This document shows, in pieces, positions 6,473-13,969 of a stretch of DNA of 19,135 bases; positions within the stretch are counted from its first letter, which is position 1; each line of letters opens with the position of its first letter. The DNA lies in assembly GCA_964425645.1 (NCBI GenBank), contig CAYRNC010000028.1:1-19135 (forward strand), written 5' to 3'. The notes below the pieces were generated by a model. That model was not told where the DNA came from, ran no database searches, and was given only the letters and a program-made list of their open reading frames with translations. The stretch is from CAYRNC01 sp964425645. Lineage in GTDB: Bacteria > Bacillota > Clostridia > Peptostreptococcales > Anaerovoracaceae. A program made the translations under genes and the position numbers.

Positions 6473-7764
6473 TGAAACATTCAATGAACGGAAAAACAGA
6501 TGTCATTATCGTAGGGAGCGGCGCAGCGGGACTGTTTTGCAGCTTGTCTTTGCCAAGGGACAAGCGCATCCTTATAATCACAAAAAAAGAGGCTGACTGC
6601 AGCGATTCATTTCTTGCACAAGGCGGAATATGCACCCTTGCAGATGAACATGATTATGAAAGCTTTTATGATGATACCGTGAGGGCCGGTCATTATGAAA
6701 ACAATCATGAAGCTGTGGATTTGATGATCAGGAAATCTCCTGAAATAATTGAGGATCTGCTAAGGTTTGATGTAAAATTTGAACAGGAAAACGGGGAATT
6801 TATTTATACAAGAGAAGGAGCCCATTCCAGGCCACGTATCCTGTATCATGAGGATGTGACAGGCAGGGAAATAATCGAAAAGCTTCTGTCACGGGTAAGG
6901 ACGGAAAAAAATATCAGTATATTAGAATATACGACAATGATCGATATTTTGCATGATCAAAATTGCTGTAAAGGGATAATAGCCGCCTGCAAGGATGGGT
7001 CCATACATATATTCCCCTCGGAAGTAGTTGTATTTGCTACCGGTGGAATCGGAGGTCTTTTTGAAAACACAACAAATTACAGGCATTTGACAGGGGATGC
7101 GATAGCAATTGCATTAAAGCATAAAATTGAGGTTAAGAATCTAAGTTATATACAGGTACACCCTACGGCTTTATATGCAGAGGATGAAGGACGCCGTTTT
7201 TTAATATCAGAATCAGTCAGAGGTGAAGGGGGAGTTTTGCTGTCAAAAAACATGGAGCGATTTGTGAATGAACTTTTACCTCGCGATCAGCTGACCGAGG
7301 CGATACTGAACCAAATGGAAAAAGATAAGACCAAGCACGTGTGGCTTTCGGTTAAAAGCATGGACAGAGAAACCGTATTGAAACGCTTCCCAAACATATA
7401 CTTTCATTGTCTTTCAAAAGGATATGATATGACTAAAGAACCTATACCTGTTACACCGGTACAGCACTATTTGATGGGGGGTATACAAGTTGACTGCAAA
7501 GGAAGGACATCTATGGAACGGCTCTATGCAATAGGTGAGACAAGCCATAACGGCGTACACGGAGCCAACAGATTGGCAAGCAATTCCCTTTTGGAAAGTC
7601 TCGTGTTCGCAAAAGAAGCTGCAAATTGTATCGCAGGCAATATATATAATCGGGATTTAATCTTTAAGGAGGTAAATCTTACAGAATATAAGGATATTCA
7701 AAAGATACAATCATGCTACAGGGAAATGGTGCTAAAGGAAATTGAAAGGGAAAAACAATTATGA
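6472..7764 (+). CDS. nadB: L-aspartate oxidase
   Basis: Flavoprotein that oxidises L-aspartate to iminoaspartate, the substrate of NadA; in anaerobes fumarate or another acceptor replaces oxygen. The product is 430 residues, shorter than the roughly 540 of E. coli NadB, because the C-terminal helical domain is reduced; this is common in Clostridia and not a truncation by mutation. The FAD dinucleotide-binding motif VIIVGSGAAG is at residues 11-20. Later markers are SFLAQGGI, the active-site region SYIQVHPTAL, RFLISESVRGEGG, and the FAD-contacting C-terminal block YAIGETSHNGVHGANRLASNSLLE. The ATG overlaps the nadA stop by one base; an in-frame ATG at 6484 is an alternative. Its own stop overlaps nadC by four bases. 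Confidence 0.96.
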   Translation: MKHSMNGKTDVIIVGSGAAGLFCSLSLPRDKRILIITKKEADCSDSFLAQGGICTLADEHDYESFYDDTVRAGHYENNHEAVDLMIRKSPEIIEDLLRFDVKFEQENGEFIYTREGAHSRPRILYHEDVTGREIIEKLLSRVRTEKNISILEYTTMIDILHDQNCCKGIIAACKDGSIHIFPSEVVVFATGGIGGLFENTTNYRHLTGDAIAIALKHKIEVKNLSYIQVHPTALYAEDEGRRFLISESVRGEGGVLLSKNMERFVNELLPRDQLTEAILNQMEKDKTKHVWLSVKSMDRETVLKRFPNIYFHCLSKGYDMTKEPIPVTPVQHYLMGGIQVDCKGRTSMERLYAIGETSHNGVHGANRLASNSLLESLVFAKEAANCIAGNIYNRDLIFKEVNLTEYKDIQKIQSCYREMVLKEIEREKQL

Positions 7765-8609
7765 TTATGACGATGCATATGGATGACATGATCAACCTTG
7801 CCTTAAAAGAAGATATAACTAGCGAGGATATTACAACCAATGCGGTAGTTGACGAAAACATGGCAGGGGAAGTGGAATTGATTTGCAAACAGGAGGGTAT
7901 ACTGGCCGGTCTTCATGTATTTAATCGTGTTTTTAAACTTCTGGATGAAAAAGCCTTTATAAAATCATATTACGAAGACGGTGATACAGTTAAAAAAGGA
8001 GATGTTGTTGCAGAAGTTTATGCAGGGGTAAGGACGCTACTTACCGGTGAAAGAACCGCACTAAATTTCCTTCAGCGTATGAGTGGGATTGCATCCTACA
8101 CAAAAGAATTGTCGTTAATGCTAAAGGATACGGGAATTAAACTTTTAGATACACGAAAGACAACGCCTAACATGAGAATTTTTGAGAAGTATGCGGTCAG
8201 TATGGGCGGAGGATGTAATCATCGATATAATTTATCTGATGGAATTCTGATTAAAGACAATCATATTAATGCCGCGGGCGGGATAACGGAAGCAGTGAAA
8301 AAAGCCCGCTCCTACATGCCTTTTATGAAAAAAATTGAGGTTGAGGTGGAGAATCTTGATATGGTGGAAGAGGCTTTGGAAGCCGGTGCAGACATAATAA
8401 TGCTCGACAATATGGATTTAGCTGCAATGAAAAAGGCTGTGGAAATCATCGGGGACAGGGCCGAAACTGAATGTTCGGGCAACATTACCTTTAATGAGGT
8501 TTCGTCCCTTGCATCTATTGGAATAAACTATATATCATGCGGTGCATTGACCCATTCATCTCCGATTTTAGATTTTTCCCTAAAAAATCTGAAAGTGATC
8601 GAAAATTAG
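7761..8609 (+). CDS. nadC: Nicotinate-nucleotide pyrophosphorylase (quinolinate phosphoribosyltransferase)
   Basis: NadC converts quinolinate and PRPP to nicotinate mononucleotide with release of CO2, joining the de novo pathway to the rest of NAD synthesis. The 282-residue product has the normal length. Motifs are GERTALNFLQRMSG (96-109), DTRKTTP (130-136), GGGCNHRYNLSD (149-160), KDNH (165-168), EVEVENLDM (193-201), MLDNM (214-218) and SGNI (239-242), which together supply the substrate- and phosphate-binding residues. The ATG at 7761 lies inside the nadB stop region (ATGA overlap), with GAAAGGG 10 bases upstream; methionines at residues 3, 5 and 7 offer close alternatives. NiaR follows 17 bases after the stop. 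Confidence 0.96.
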   Translation: MIMTMHMDDMINLALKEDITSEDITTNAVVDENMAGEVELICKQEGILAGLHVFNRVFKLLDEKAFIKSYYEDGDTVKKGDVVAEVYAGVRTLLTGERTALNFLQRMSGIASYTKELSLMLKDTGIKLLDTRKTTPNMRIFEKYAVSMGGGCNHRYNLSDGILIKDNHINAAGGITEAVKKARSYMPFMKKIEVEVENLDMVEEALEAGADIIMLDNMDLAAMKKAVEIIGDRAETECSGNITFNEVSSLASIGINYISCGALTHSSPILDFSLKNLKVIEN

Positions 8610-8626
8610 ATGTATGGAGGTAGTGT

Positions 8627-9130
8627 ATGAAAAAAGAAGAAAGAAGAGATGATCTGTTGGCTTCATTAAGACGAAGCTGCAAACCTCTTTCAGGAAGCAT
8701 GCTGGCAAAGAAATATGGAGTCAGCAGACAGATTATCGTGCAGGATATCGCTTTACTAAGGGCCCTCAATCACAGGGTAATTTCAACCTATAAAGGATAT
8801 ATGTTAAATGATGATTCAGTATGCAAAAGAACATTGAAAGTTCGTCACAGCGATGAGGAGATAAAAGAAGAACTCTATTGTATAGTGGATGAAGGCGGTC
8901 GGGTGTTGGACGTATTTATTAAGCATGAAGCTTACGGAATGATAAAAGCTGATCTGTATACCGCCACGAGAAATGATGTAGACGAATTTGTAAGACATAT
9001 TAAAAGCCGAAACATCAGTCCTTTGAAGAATCTTACCGACTGGTACCATTACCATACCATCGAAGCTGATTCTGAAGAAACACTTGATCGAATTGAAAAA
9101 ATTCTGGGAGAAAAGCAATTCTTGCTGTAG
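8627..9130 (+). CDS. niaR: NiaR (YrxA) niacin-responsive repressor, HTH plus 3H domain
   Basis: A 167-residue repressor that, in characterised Firmicutes, binds DNA with nicotinic acid as co-repressor and shuts off nad and niacin-uptake genes. Residues 5-60 form an HTH_11-type winged helix (PLSGSMLAKKYGVSRQIIVQDIALLRALN). The 3H domain follows, with H74, E82, H141 and H143. Their mutual spacing (8, 67 and 69 residues) equals that of the metal ligands I recall for Thermotoga TM1602 (H79, E87, H146, H148), so the metal site looks intact. GGAGGT at 8613-8618 precedes ATG 8627. Last gene of the nad operon, so it would control its own synthesis if it acts at the palindrome upstream of nadA. Confidence 0.94.
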   Translation: MKKEERRDDLLASLRRSCKPLSGSMLAKKYGVSRQIIVQDIALLRALNHRVISTYKGYMLNDDSVCKRTLKVRHSDEEIKEELYCIVDEGGRVLDVFIKHEAYGMIKADLYTATRNDVDEFVRHIKSRNISPLKNLTDWYHYHTIEADSEETLDRIEKILGEKQFLL

Positions 9131-9143
9131 TCAGATGCGGGAC

Positions 9144-9173
9144 TTGCCCGAACAGATTGTTTTGTAGTATAAT
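9144..9173 (+). promoter_or_regulatory. Probable promoter of the lapA-like / deacylase unit
   Basis: A perfect TATAAT at 9168-9173 with TTGCCC (4 of 6 matches) at 9144-9149, 18-base spacer. It lies between niaR and the next start codon, and suggests the following two genes are transcribed independently of the nad operon. Confidence 0.5.
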
Positions 9174-9208
9174 ATTTCCAGATAGTAATGAAAGGAGGGC
9201 TCTGTAAT

Positions 9209-9544
9209 ATGGGATGGAGATTTGTTATATCGCTGATTGTCGCTTTAATCGTCGCCTTTTTCGCCTTGCTCAATGCAGAGGTAGTAGTTATAAAATATCT
9301 TTTCGGACAGCTTGAAATTTCTCAGGCGCTGGTTATTCTTATCTCGGCTATTTTCGGAGCTTTTACTGTAATGATGCTTTCGTTAATACGTCAGTTAAAA
9401 TTAAAGGCGCAGGTACGATCGGATAAAATGACAATCGATTCTTTAAAAAGGGAGGTGGAATCCCTAGAAAGCAAACAGAATACGGTTTGCGAGGCCGAAA
9501 TTGCAAAGGATGCAAATACTGTGGGGATTAATAATGTCAATTAA
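9209..9544 (+). CDS. Small LapA-domain (DUF1049) membrane protein
   Basis: A 111-residue inner-membrane protein of the lipopolysaccharide-assembly-protein-A-like family; in Firmicutes, which lack LPS, its role is not established. Two transmembrane segments are at residues 4-22 and 41-61, separated by the short NAEVVVIKYLFGQLEIS turn in which the NxxxVxVxxLFG pattern is the family hallmark. A basic stretch (RQLKLKAQVRSDK) and a predicted coiled coil (about 62-92) follow on the cytoplasmic side. The start is ATG 9209, 9 bases after AAAGGAGGG at 9191-9199; an in-frame ATG at 9188 lies upstream of that site and is rejected. The gene overlaps the next one by 11 bases. Confidence 0.82.
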   Translation: MGWRFVISLIVALIVAFFALLNAEVVVIKYLFGQLEISQALVILISAIFGAFTVMMLSLIRQLKLKAQVRSDKMTIDSLKREVESLESKQNTVCEAEIAKDANTVGINNVN

Positions 9545-10022
9545 CAGAGTACGAGAACATTTAAAAAAATGGGGAAGAGAGGAAGATGTAATTGTGTTTC
9601 CTGTATCAAGCGCAACAGTAGCACTTGCCGCGGAGGCTGCAGGAGTTATACCTGCAAGAATCGCAAAGACACTTACTTTTGACAATAAGGACGGGTGCAT
9701 ATTGATTGTAGCTGCAGGAGACGCTAAGGTTGATAATGGTAGATTTAAAAGACGCTTTCAGATGAAGGCCCGAATGCTGACCCCGGAAAAAGTTTCAGAA
9801 TACACAGGATATGAAGTCGGAGGCGTGTGTCCTTTTGCGATAGATCACCCGAAGGTCGATATTTACTGTGATATATCCATGAGGCGCTTTTCAACGGTAT
9901 TTCCCGCTTGTGGCAGCAGCAATTCTGCAATAGAGCTTTCCTGTAATGATATCTTTCAAATTTCCGGAGCATCTGATTGGATAGATGTTTGCAAGGGGTG
10001 GAATTCGGAACCGGACCAATAG
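9534..10022 (+). CDS. YbaK/ProX-type aminoacyl-tRNA deacylase
   Basis: A 162-residue editing-domain protein of the YbaK/INS/ProX superfamily, which hydrolyses mischarged tRNA, classically Cys-tRNA(Pro) or Ala-tRNA(Pro), in the cytoplasm. Visible family elements are SSATVALAAEAAGV, the catalytic-type lysine K45 in RIAKTLTFD, VAAGDAKVDNGRFKRRF, the VGGVCPFA loop (96-102) and PACGSSNSAIEL near the C-terminus. The exact specificity cannot be assigned, because YbaK, ProX and related branches share these motifs. The ATG at 9534 lies inside the LapA-like gene (11-base overlap) with GGGG at 9522-9525 as a weak ribosome binding site, so translation is probably coupled. A terminator hairpin follows within 10 bases. 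Confidence 0.9.
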   Translation: MSINRVREHLKKWGREEDVIVFPVSSATVALAAEAAGVIPARIAKTLTFDNKDGCILIVAAGDAKVDNGRFKRRFQMKARMLTPEKVSEYTGYEVGGVCPFAIDHPKVDIYCDISMRRFSTVFPACGSSNSAIELSCNDIFQISGASDWIDVCKGWNSEPDQ

Positions 10023-10028
10023 ATATAG

Positions 10029-10056
10029 ATAAGAGTCATACTATGAATCTTATTTT
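10029..10056 (+). terminator. Probable terminator after the deacylase gene
   Basis: ATAAGA (10029-10034) pairs with TCTTAT (10048-10053) and TCAT (10036-10039) with ATGA (10043-10046), with one G/A mismatch and a 3-base loop, followed by TTT. The stem is AT-rich, so efficiency is uncertain. Confidence 0.55.
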
Positions 10057-10124
10057 CATATCGTATTACTGAGATTTTGCAGTTACAATTCCCCTGCTTG
10101 CTTTATTTTTTCCTTATTATGATG

Positions 10125-10130
10125 TATAAT
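10125..10130 (+). promoter_or_regulatory. -10 element upstream of the radical SAM / glycogen operon
   Basis: A perfect TATAAT lies 34 bases before the start codon. No convincing -35 is placed at 16-18 bases (TTTATT at 10102-10107 is weak), so the promoter may need an activator or another sigma factor. A T-rich stretch runs upstream. Confidence 0.45.
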
Positions 10131-10164
10131 AGCAGAAAATAAGCTAGATCGAAGGAGGTTTATC

Positions 10165-11523
10165 ATGGGAGCAATTAAGGAAAAGATTGTTGCTAAGGGG
10201 ATCGATATAGCTTTAAACTATCTTGATAAAGATTTTGAAAAAAATCTTTCTAAACTTATGGACTGGGTCGATCGATTCGATGTTCACGACAACATAAAAC
10301 CTGAAAGGGACCTGGTCCGAAGGGTGGTACTGGATCCCGGAAGCAATTGGCATCGTTATGTGTTAAGTCTATGGAACGATATCGATCGCGATACGCTCAA
10401 AAATTTCTTTACCAATTTTATTGTTCAAAGCAACATCATTGGAAACCATAAGCGAAAAACGCTGGCGATGCAATACGATTGCAGCATCCCATGGGCTATC
10501 CTATTGGATCCCACGTCTGCATGTAACCTTCATTGTACCGGGTGTTGGGCTGCTGAATACGGGCACAGTTTAACGATGGATTTTGATACCTTAGATGATA
10601 TCATAAGGCAGGGAAAAGAACTTGGTACATATATGTATATATTTACCGGAGGTGAGCCTCTCATACGCAAAAAGGATATAATTCGCCTCTGCGGGAAACA
10701 TGATGATTGTCAATTCCTTGCCTTTACCAATGGCACATTAATAGATGAAGCTTTTGCCGATGATATGCTTAAAGTCAAGAACTTTATACCAGCAATAAGC
10801 CTGGAGGGATTTGAAAAGCAGACCGATGAGAGGAGGGGCGGGGGAACATTTAAGGCTATTGTCAGGGCCATGAAAATTTTAAAAGAAAAGAAGCTGCCCT
10901 TCGGGGCCTCCTGCTGCTATACAAGCCAAAATACCGAAGTTATCGGCAGCGATGAATTTTTTGATTTTCTGGTTGATCAAGGTTGCCTGTTCGTCTGGTT
11001 GTTTACGTATATGCCTGTAGGGGTAAATGCTTTGCCTGAACTGATGGTAAGTGCAAAACAAAGGGAATATATGTATAAAAAAATTAGAAGTTTTCGCAGT
11101 ACGAAACCTATTTTTTCAATGGATTTCTGGAATGACGGAGAATTTGTTGACGGATGTATCGCAGGGGGAAGGTGTTATTTACATGTAAATGCCAACGGAG
11201 ATATTGAGCCTTGCGCATTTATTCATTACGCGGATAGAAACATACATTCAGACAGCTTACTAGATGCTTACAGGGCGCCTTTGTTCCAGGCCTATCGCCA
11301 TAACCAACCGTTTAACAGCAATCATCTCAGGCCTTGTCCGCTTCTTGATAATCCTGAAAAGTTAAGAGAAATGGTAACAGAAAGCGATGCCAGGTCTACA
11401 GATATATTGGCGCCTGAAGATGTCAATAAACTATGCGATAAATGTGTAGAAAAAGCGGCTGAGTGGGCCGTGATTTCAAAACGTTTATGGGAAGAAGGCC
11501 GGGCCGAAGGGGAAAATATTTAG
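10165..11523 (+). CDS. Radical SAM protein with SPASM-like C-terminal cysteines, function unknown
   Basis: A 452-residue protein. The radical SAM cluster motif CxxxCxxC is C120-C124-C127 (SACNLHCTGCW), with a GGEP SAM-binding motif at 162-165 and a TIM-barrel-like core to about residue 320. The C-terminal part has C331, C337, C350, C391, C424 and C427, including INANGD-type VNANGDIEPC and CDKCVEKAAEW segments, consistent with a SPASM-like auxiliary iron-sulphur domain. Residues 1-100 are an extra N-terminal region without metal ligands that includes a helical GIDIALNYLDKDFEKNLSKLMDWVDRF stretch. GAAGGAGGT at 10151-10159 precedes the ATG. It heads the operon: 20 bases to a GNAT gene, then glgBCDAP. 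SPASM enzymes usually modify peptides or proteins, but no small precursor peptide gene is seen nearby. Substrate unknown. Confidence 0.85.
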   Translation: MGAIKEKIVAKGIDIALNYLDKDFEKNLSKLMDWVDRFDVHDNIKPERDLVRRVVLDPGSNWHRYVLSLWNDIDRDTLKNFFTNFIVQSNIIGNHKRKTLAMQYDCSIPWAILLDPTSACNLHCTGCWAAEYGHSLTMDFDTLDDIIRQGKELGTYMYIFTGGEPLIRKKDIIRLCGKHDDCQFLAFTNGTLIDEAFADDMLKVKNFIPAISLEGFEKQTDERRGGGTFKAIVRAMKILKEKKLPFGASCCYTSQNTEVIGSDEFFDFLVDQGCLFVWLFTYMPVGVNALPELMVSAKQREYMYKKIRSFRSTKPIFSMDFWNDGEFVDGCIAGGRCYLHVNANGDIEPCAFIHYADRNIHSDSLLDAYRAPLFQAYRHNQPFNSNHLRPCPLLDNPEKLREMVTESDARSTDILAPEDVNKLCDKCVEKAAEWAVISKRLWEEGRAEGENI

Positions 11524-11543
11524 AAGCTAAAGGAGATGGAAGT

Positions 11544-12089
11544 ATGATGGAATCGGCGAGCCTTATAATCAGAGAAACGGTTTTTTCAGATTGTACATTA
11601 TTCTCTGATTGGGAGAAAAAACACTATATCAGGGACAGTTTCACCATGTCTTCCGACAGAAATTACGAGGAAATAACAACAGAATTTATCACACGAAAAC
11701 TGGATATGGACAAGCTTCAATTTACAATCGTATTGCGAGAAGAAAACAAGCCTATCGGACGGATTTATATCAGTCGGATTGATCACATTACAAATTCTTT
11801 GGATATAACGCGAATCTATATCGGTGAAGAAGCATTTTTAGGGCATGGCCTGGGAGAAGAGGCTATGCGCCTGATGCTTGAATATTGTTTTATTCATCTT
11901 CATATGGAACGGGTAACGATGGATCATTTGCCCAAGAATAGCAGGGCGGCTGCATTGTTTCTGAAGCTTGGATTCCAGTATGAAGGAGTGATGCGCAACT
12001 CCGGGAAAAAGGATGGGAAATATATAAATCTTCATCTTTTATCCATGCTGAGAAATGAATACTACGAAAAATGCAATCGGATGCCTTGA
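11544..12089 (+). CDS. GNAT-family N-acetyltransferase (RimJ/RimL-like)
   Basis: A 181-residue predicted acetyl-CoA-dependent N-acetyltransferase. The beta-strand IGRIYISRID (71-80) is followed by the acetyl-CoA pyrophosphate loop in FLGHGLGEEAM (98-108), then the helix MRLMLEYCFIHL, the HLPKNSRAAALFLKLGFQYEGVMR segment typical of the RimJ/RimL branch, and a C-terminal strand. Start ATG 11544 (or 11547) follows AAAGGAGATGG. Its substrate, whether a protein N-terminus, lysine or small amine, cannot be read from the sequence. It lies 20 bases after the radical SAM gene and 17 before glgB, so it is very probably co-transcribed with both. Confidence 0.88.
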   Translation: MMESASLIIRETVFSDCTLFSDWEKKHYIRDSFTMSSDRNYEEITTEFITRKLDMDKLQFTIVLREENKPIGRIYISRIDHITNSLDITRIYIGEEAFLGHGLGEEAMRLMLEYCFIHLHMERVTMDHLPKNSRAAALFLKLGFQYEGVMRNSGKKDGKYINLHLLSMLRNEYYEKCNRMP

Positions 12090-12106
12090 TGGGAGGAGTA
12101 GCTGAT

Positions 12107-13969
12107 ATGGACAGTCGATTGGAACTGCCCGTTTATCTGTTTCACCAAGGTACAGCGACCCATGCATATGAATTAATGGGTGCTCATAAAATGTGTTTTA
12201 ATGACCGGGATGGTTATATGTTTCGTGTCTGGGCTCCCAGGGCAAAGAATGTTTTTTTATCGGGAGATTTTAATGGGTGGTCTCATAGCAGCACACCAAT
12301 GAAAAAGATTAATGATCAGGGTATTTGGGAGATATTTTATTGCGGCGGCAAGGAATATGACCTTTATAAATATATTATAGAGACAGAGAAGGGGAAAAGA
12401 ATCGCGAAAGCCGATCCTTATGGTTTTCATATGGAAACCAGTCCGGGAACGGCGTCAAAATTGTACAGCCTGGATAATTATGCATGGTGCGATGGGGCAT
12501 GGCAAAGGCAAGGCAAACATCGGGTTCCCTATAATATGCCCATTAATATATATGAAATTCATTTAGGCTCTTGGAGAAGGTATCCCGACGGCAACTGTTT
12601 TGACTATCGTAAACTTGCTTCGGAATTAATTCCTTACGTCAAAGATATGGGATTTACACATATTGAGCTTATGCCGGTAAGTGAATATCCCTATGATGGT
12701 TCCTGGGGCTATCAGGCTATAGGTTACTATGCTCCAACATCCAGGTACGGTACTCCCTCAGACTTTATGTATTTCATCGATAGCTGTCACCAGGCGGGGT
12801 TGGGTGTAATTTTAGACTGGGTTCCCGGTCATTTTCCGAAAAACGAAGATGGGTTGGCGTTTTTTGATGGCTCACCTTGCTATGAATACGGAGACACAGT
12901 AAAAGGAGAGCATAAGGAATGGGGTACCCTAATTTTTGACTGGGGCCGCAATGAGGTCAGAAGCTTTTTAATATCCAACGCTATGTTCTGGTTTGATCGA
13001 TATCACATTGACGGCCTGCGGGTTGATGCGGTGGCCTCCATGCTTTATCTCGATTACGGAAGGGAAAAAGGGCAATGGAATCCAAACTGCTACGGAGGCA
13101 GGGAAAATTTAGAGGCTGCATCTTTTTTAAAGGATTTGAACAAGGCGATATTTCACAGATATCCCCACGCGTTAATGATCGCTGAAGAATCTACAGCCTG
13201 GCCCTTAGTAACAAGTCCTGTCGATGCAGGGGGACTGGGATTTAATTTCAAATGGAACATGGGATGGATGAATGACAGCTTAGACTATATGAAAACCGAT
13301 CCGCTGTTTCGAAAGGGCAAGCACTATGCCCTGACATTTCCTTTAACATATGCTTTTTCTGAAAACTATATCCTTCCCCTTTCCCATGATGAGGTAGTCC
13401 ACGGAAAGGGTTCTTTGCTTGGCAGAATGCCGGGCAGTTATGAGGAGAAATTTGCGGGGTTGAGGGCCTATCTTGCATATATGATGGCGCATCCCGGCAA
13501 GAAGCTGCTATTTATGGGGGCTGAGATAGCCCAATTTTCGGAGTGGGACTATAAAAAAGAATTGGATTGGAACCTTTTGGATTTTGAAATGCATAAAAGA
13601 ATGCATTCTTTTTTAAAGCAGCTTAATCATTTCTACCTCAACATACCTGCCCTATGGCAGCAAGATCAGAATTGGAAAGGGTTTCAATGGGTTTCTCAAG
13701 ACGATTGCGAAAGGAATATACTATCTTTTAAGCGAATAGATATAGACGGGCGGGAACTAATTGTAGTATGTAATTTCGCTCCGGTATTTAGGAAAAAATT
13801 CGTTATTGAGCCATCCGACATGCATTTTTATGAAATAGTTCTGGACACAGATGATGAAATATATGGCGGCACAGGTATCGGAGAAGGGGAAGTATACACG
13901 GATAATGATAAGGCCTGTGTAGATTTACCGCCTTTATCGACACTGTACATTAAAAAAGGGGTGAGGTAA
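12107..13969 (+). CDS. glgB: 1,4-alpha-glucan branching enzyme
   Basis: GlgB cuts alpha-1,4 chains and re-attaches them as alpha-1,6 branches during glycogen synthesis. The 620-residue product begins with a CBM48 domain (about 35-110, VWAPRAKNVFLSGDFNGW), then the GH13 barrel and a C-terminal beta domain. Catalytic residues are the nucleophile D307 in DGLRVDAVASM, the acid E360 in MIAEEST and the stabiliser D428 in LSHDEVVHGK. The first N-terminal module of the E. coli enzyme (N1, about 100 residues) is absent, as in many Firmicutes. Start ATG 12107 is chosen because GGGAGGAG at 12091-12098 precedes it; an upstream in-frame ATG at 12071 lies inside the GNAT gene. glgC starts immediately after the stop. 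Confidence 0.96.
   Translation: MDSRLELPVYLFHQGTATHAYELMGAHKMCFNDRDGYMFRVWAPRAKNVFLSGDFNGWSHSSTPMKKINDQGIWEIFYCGGKEYDLYKYIIETEKGKRIAKADPYGFHMETSPGTASKLYSLDNYAWCDGAWQRQGKHRVPYNMPINIYEIHLGSWRRYPDGNCFDYRKLASELIPYVKDMGFTHIELMPVSEYPYDGSWGYQAIGYYAPTSRYGTPSDFMYFIDSCHQAGLGVILDWVPGHFPKNEDGLAFFDGSPCYEYGDTVKGEHKEWGTLIFDWGRNEVRSFLISNAMFWFDRYHIDGLRVDAVASMLYLDYGREKGQWNPNCYGGRENLEAASFLKDLNKAIFHRYPHALMIAEESTAWPLVTSPVDAGGLGFNFKWNMGWMNDSLDYMKTDPLFRKGKHYALTFPLTYAFSENYILPLSHDEVVHGKGSLLGRMPGSYEEKFAGLRAYLAYMMAHPGKKLLFMGAEIAQFSEWDYKKELDWNLLDFEMHKRMHSFLKQLNHFYLNIPALWQQDQNWKGFQWVSQDDCERNILSFKRIDIDGRELIVVCNFAPVFRKKFVIEPSDMHFYEIVLDTDDEIYGGTGIGEGEVYTDNDKACVDLPPLSTLYIKKGVR

Noticed and set aside
6472..7764. nadB as a truncated pseudogene because it is about 110 residues shorter than the E. 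coli enzyme
   Set aside because: All FAD and active-site motifs are present, the stop overlaps nadC in the normal way, and short NadB proteins are usual in Clostridia.
8816..9118. 100-codon minus-strand open frame
   Set aside because: Antisense to the conserved 3H domain of niaR and without a ribosome binding site.
9138..9150. CGGG-ACTTG-CCCG as a terminator after niaR
   Set aside because: Only four base pairs, no directly adjacent T-tract, and it overlaps the proposed -35 of the next promoter.
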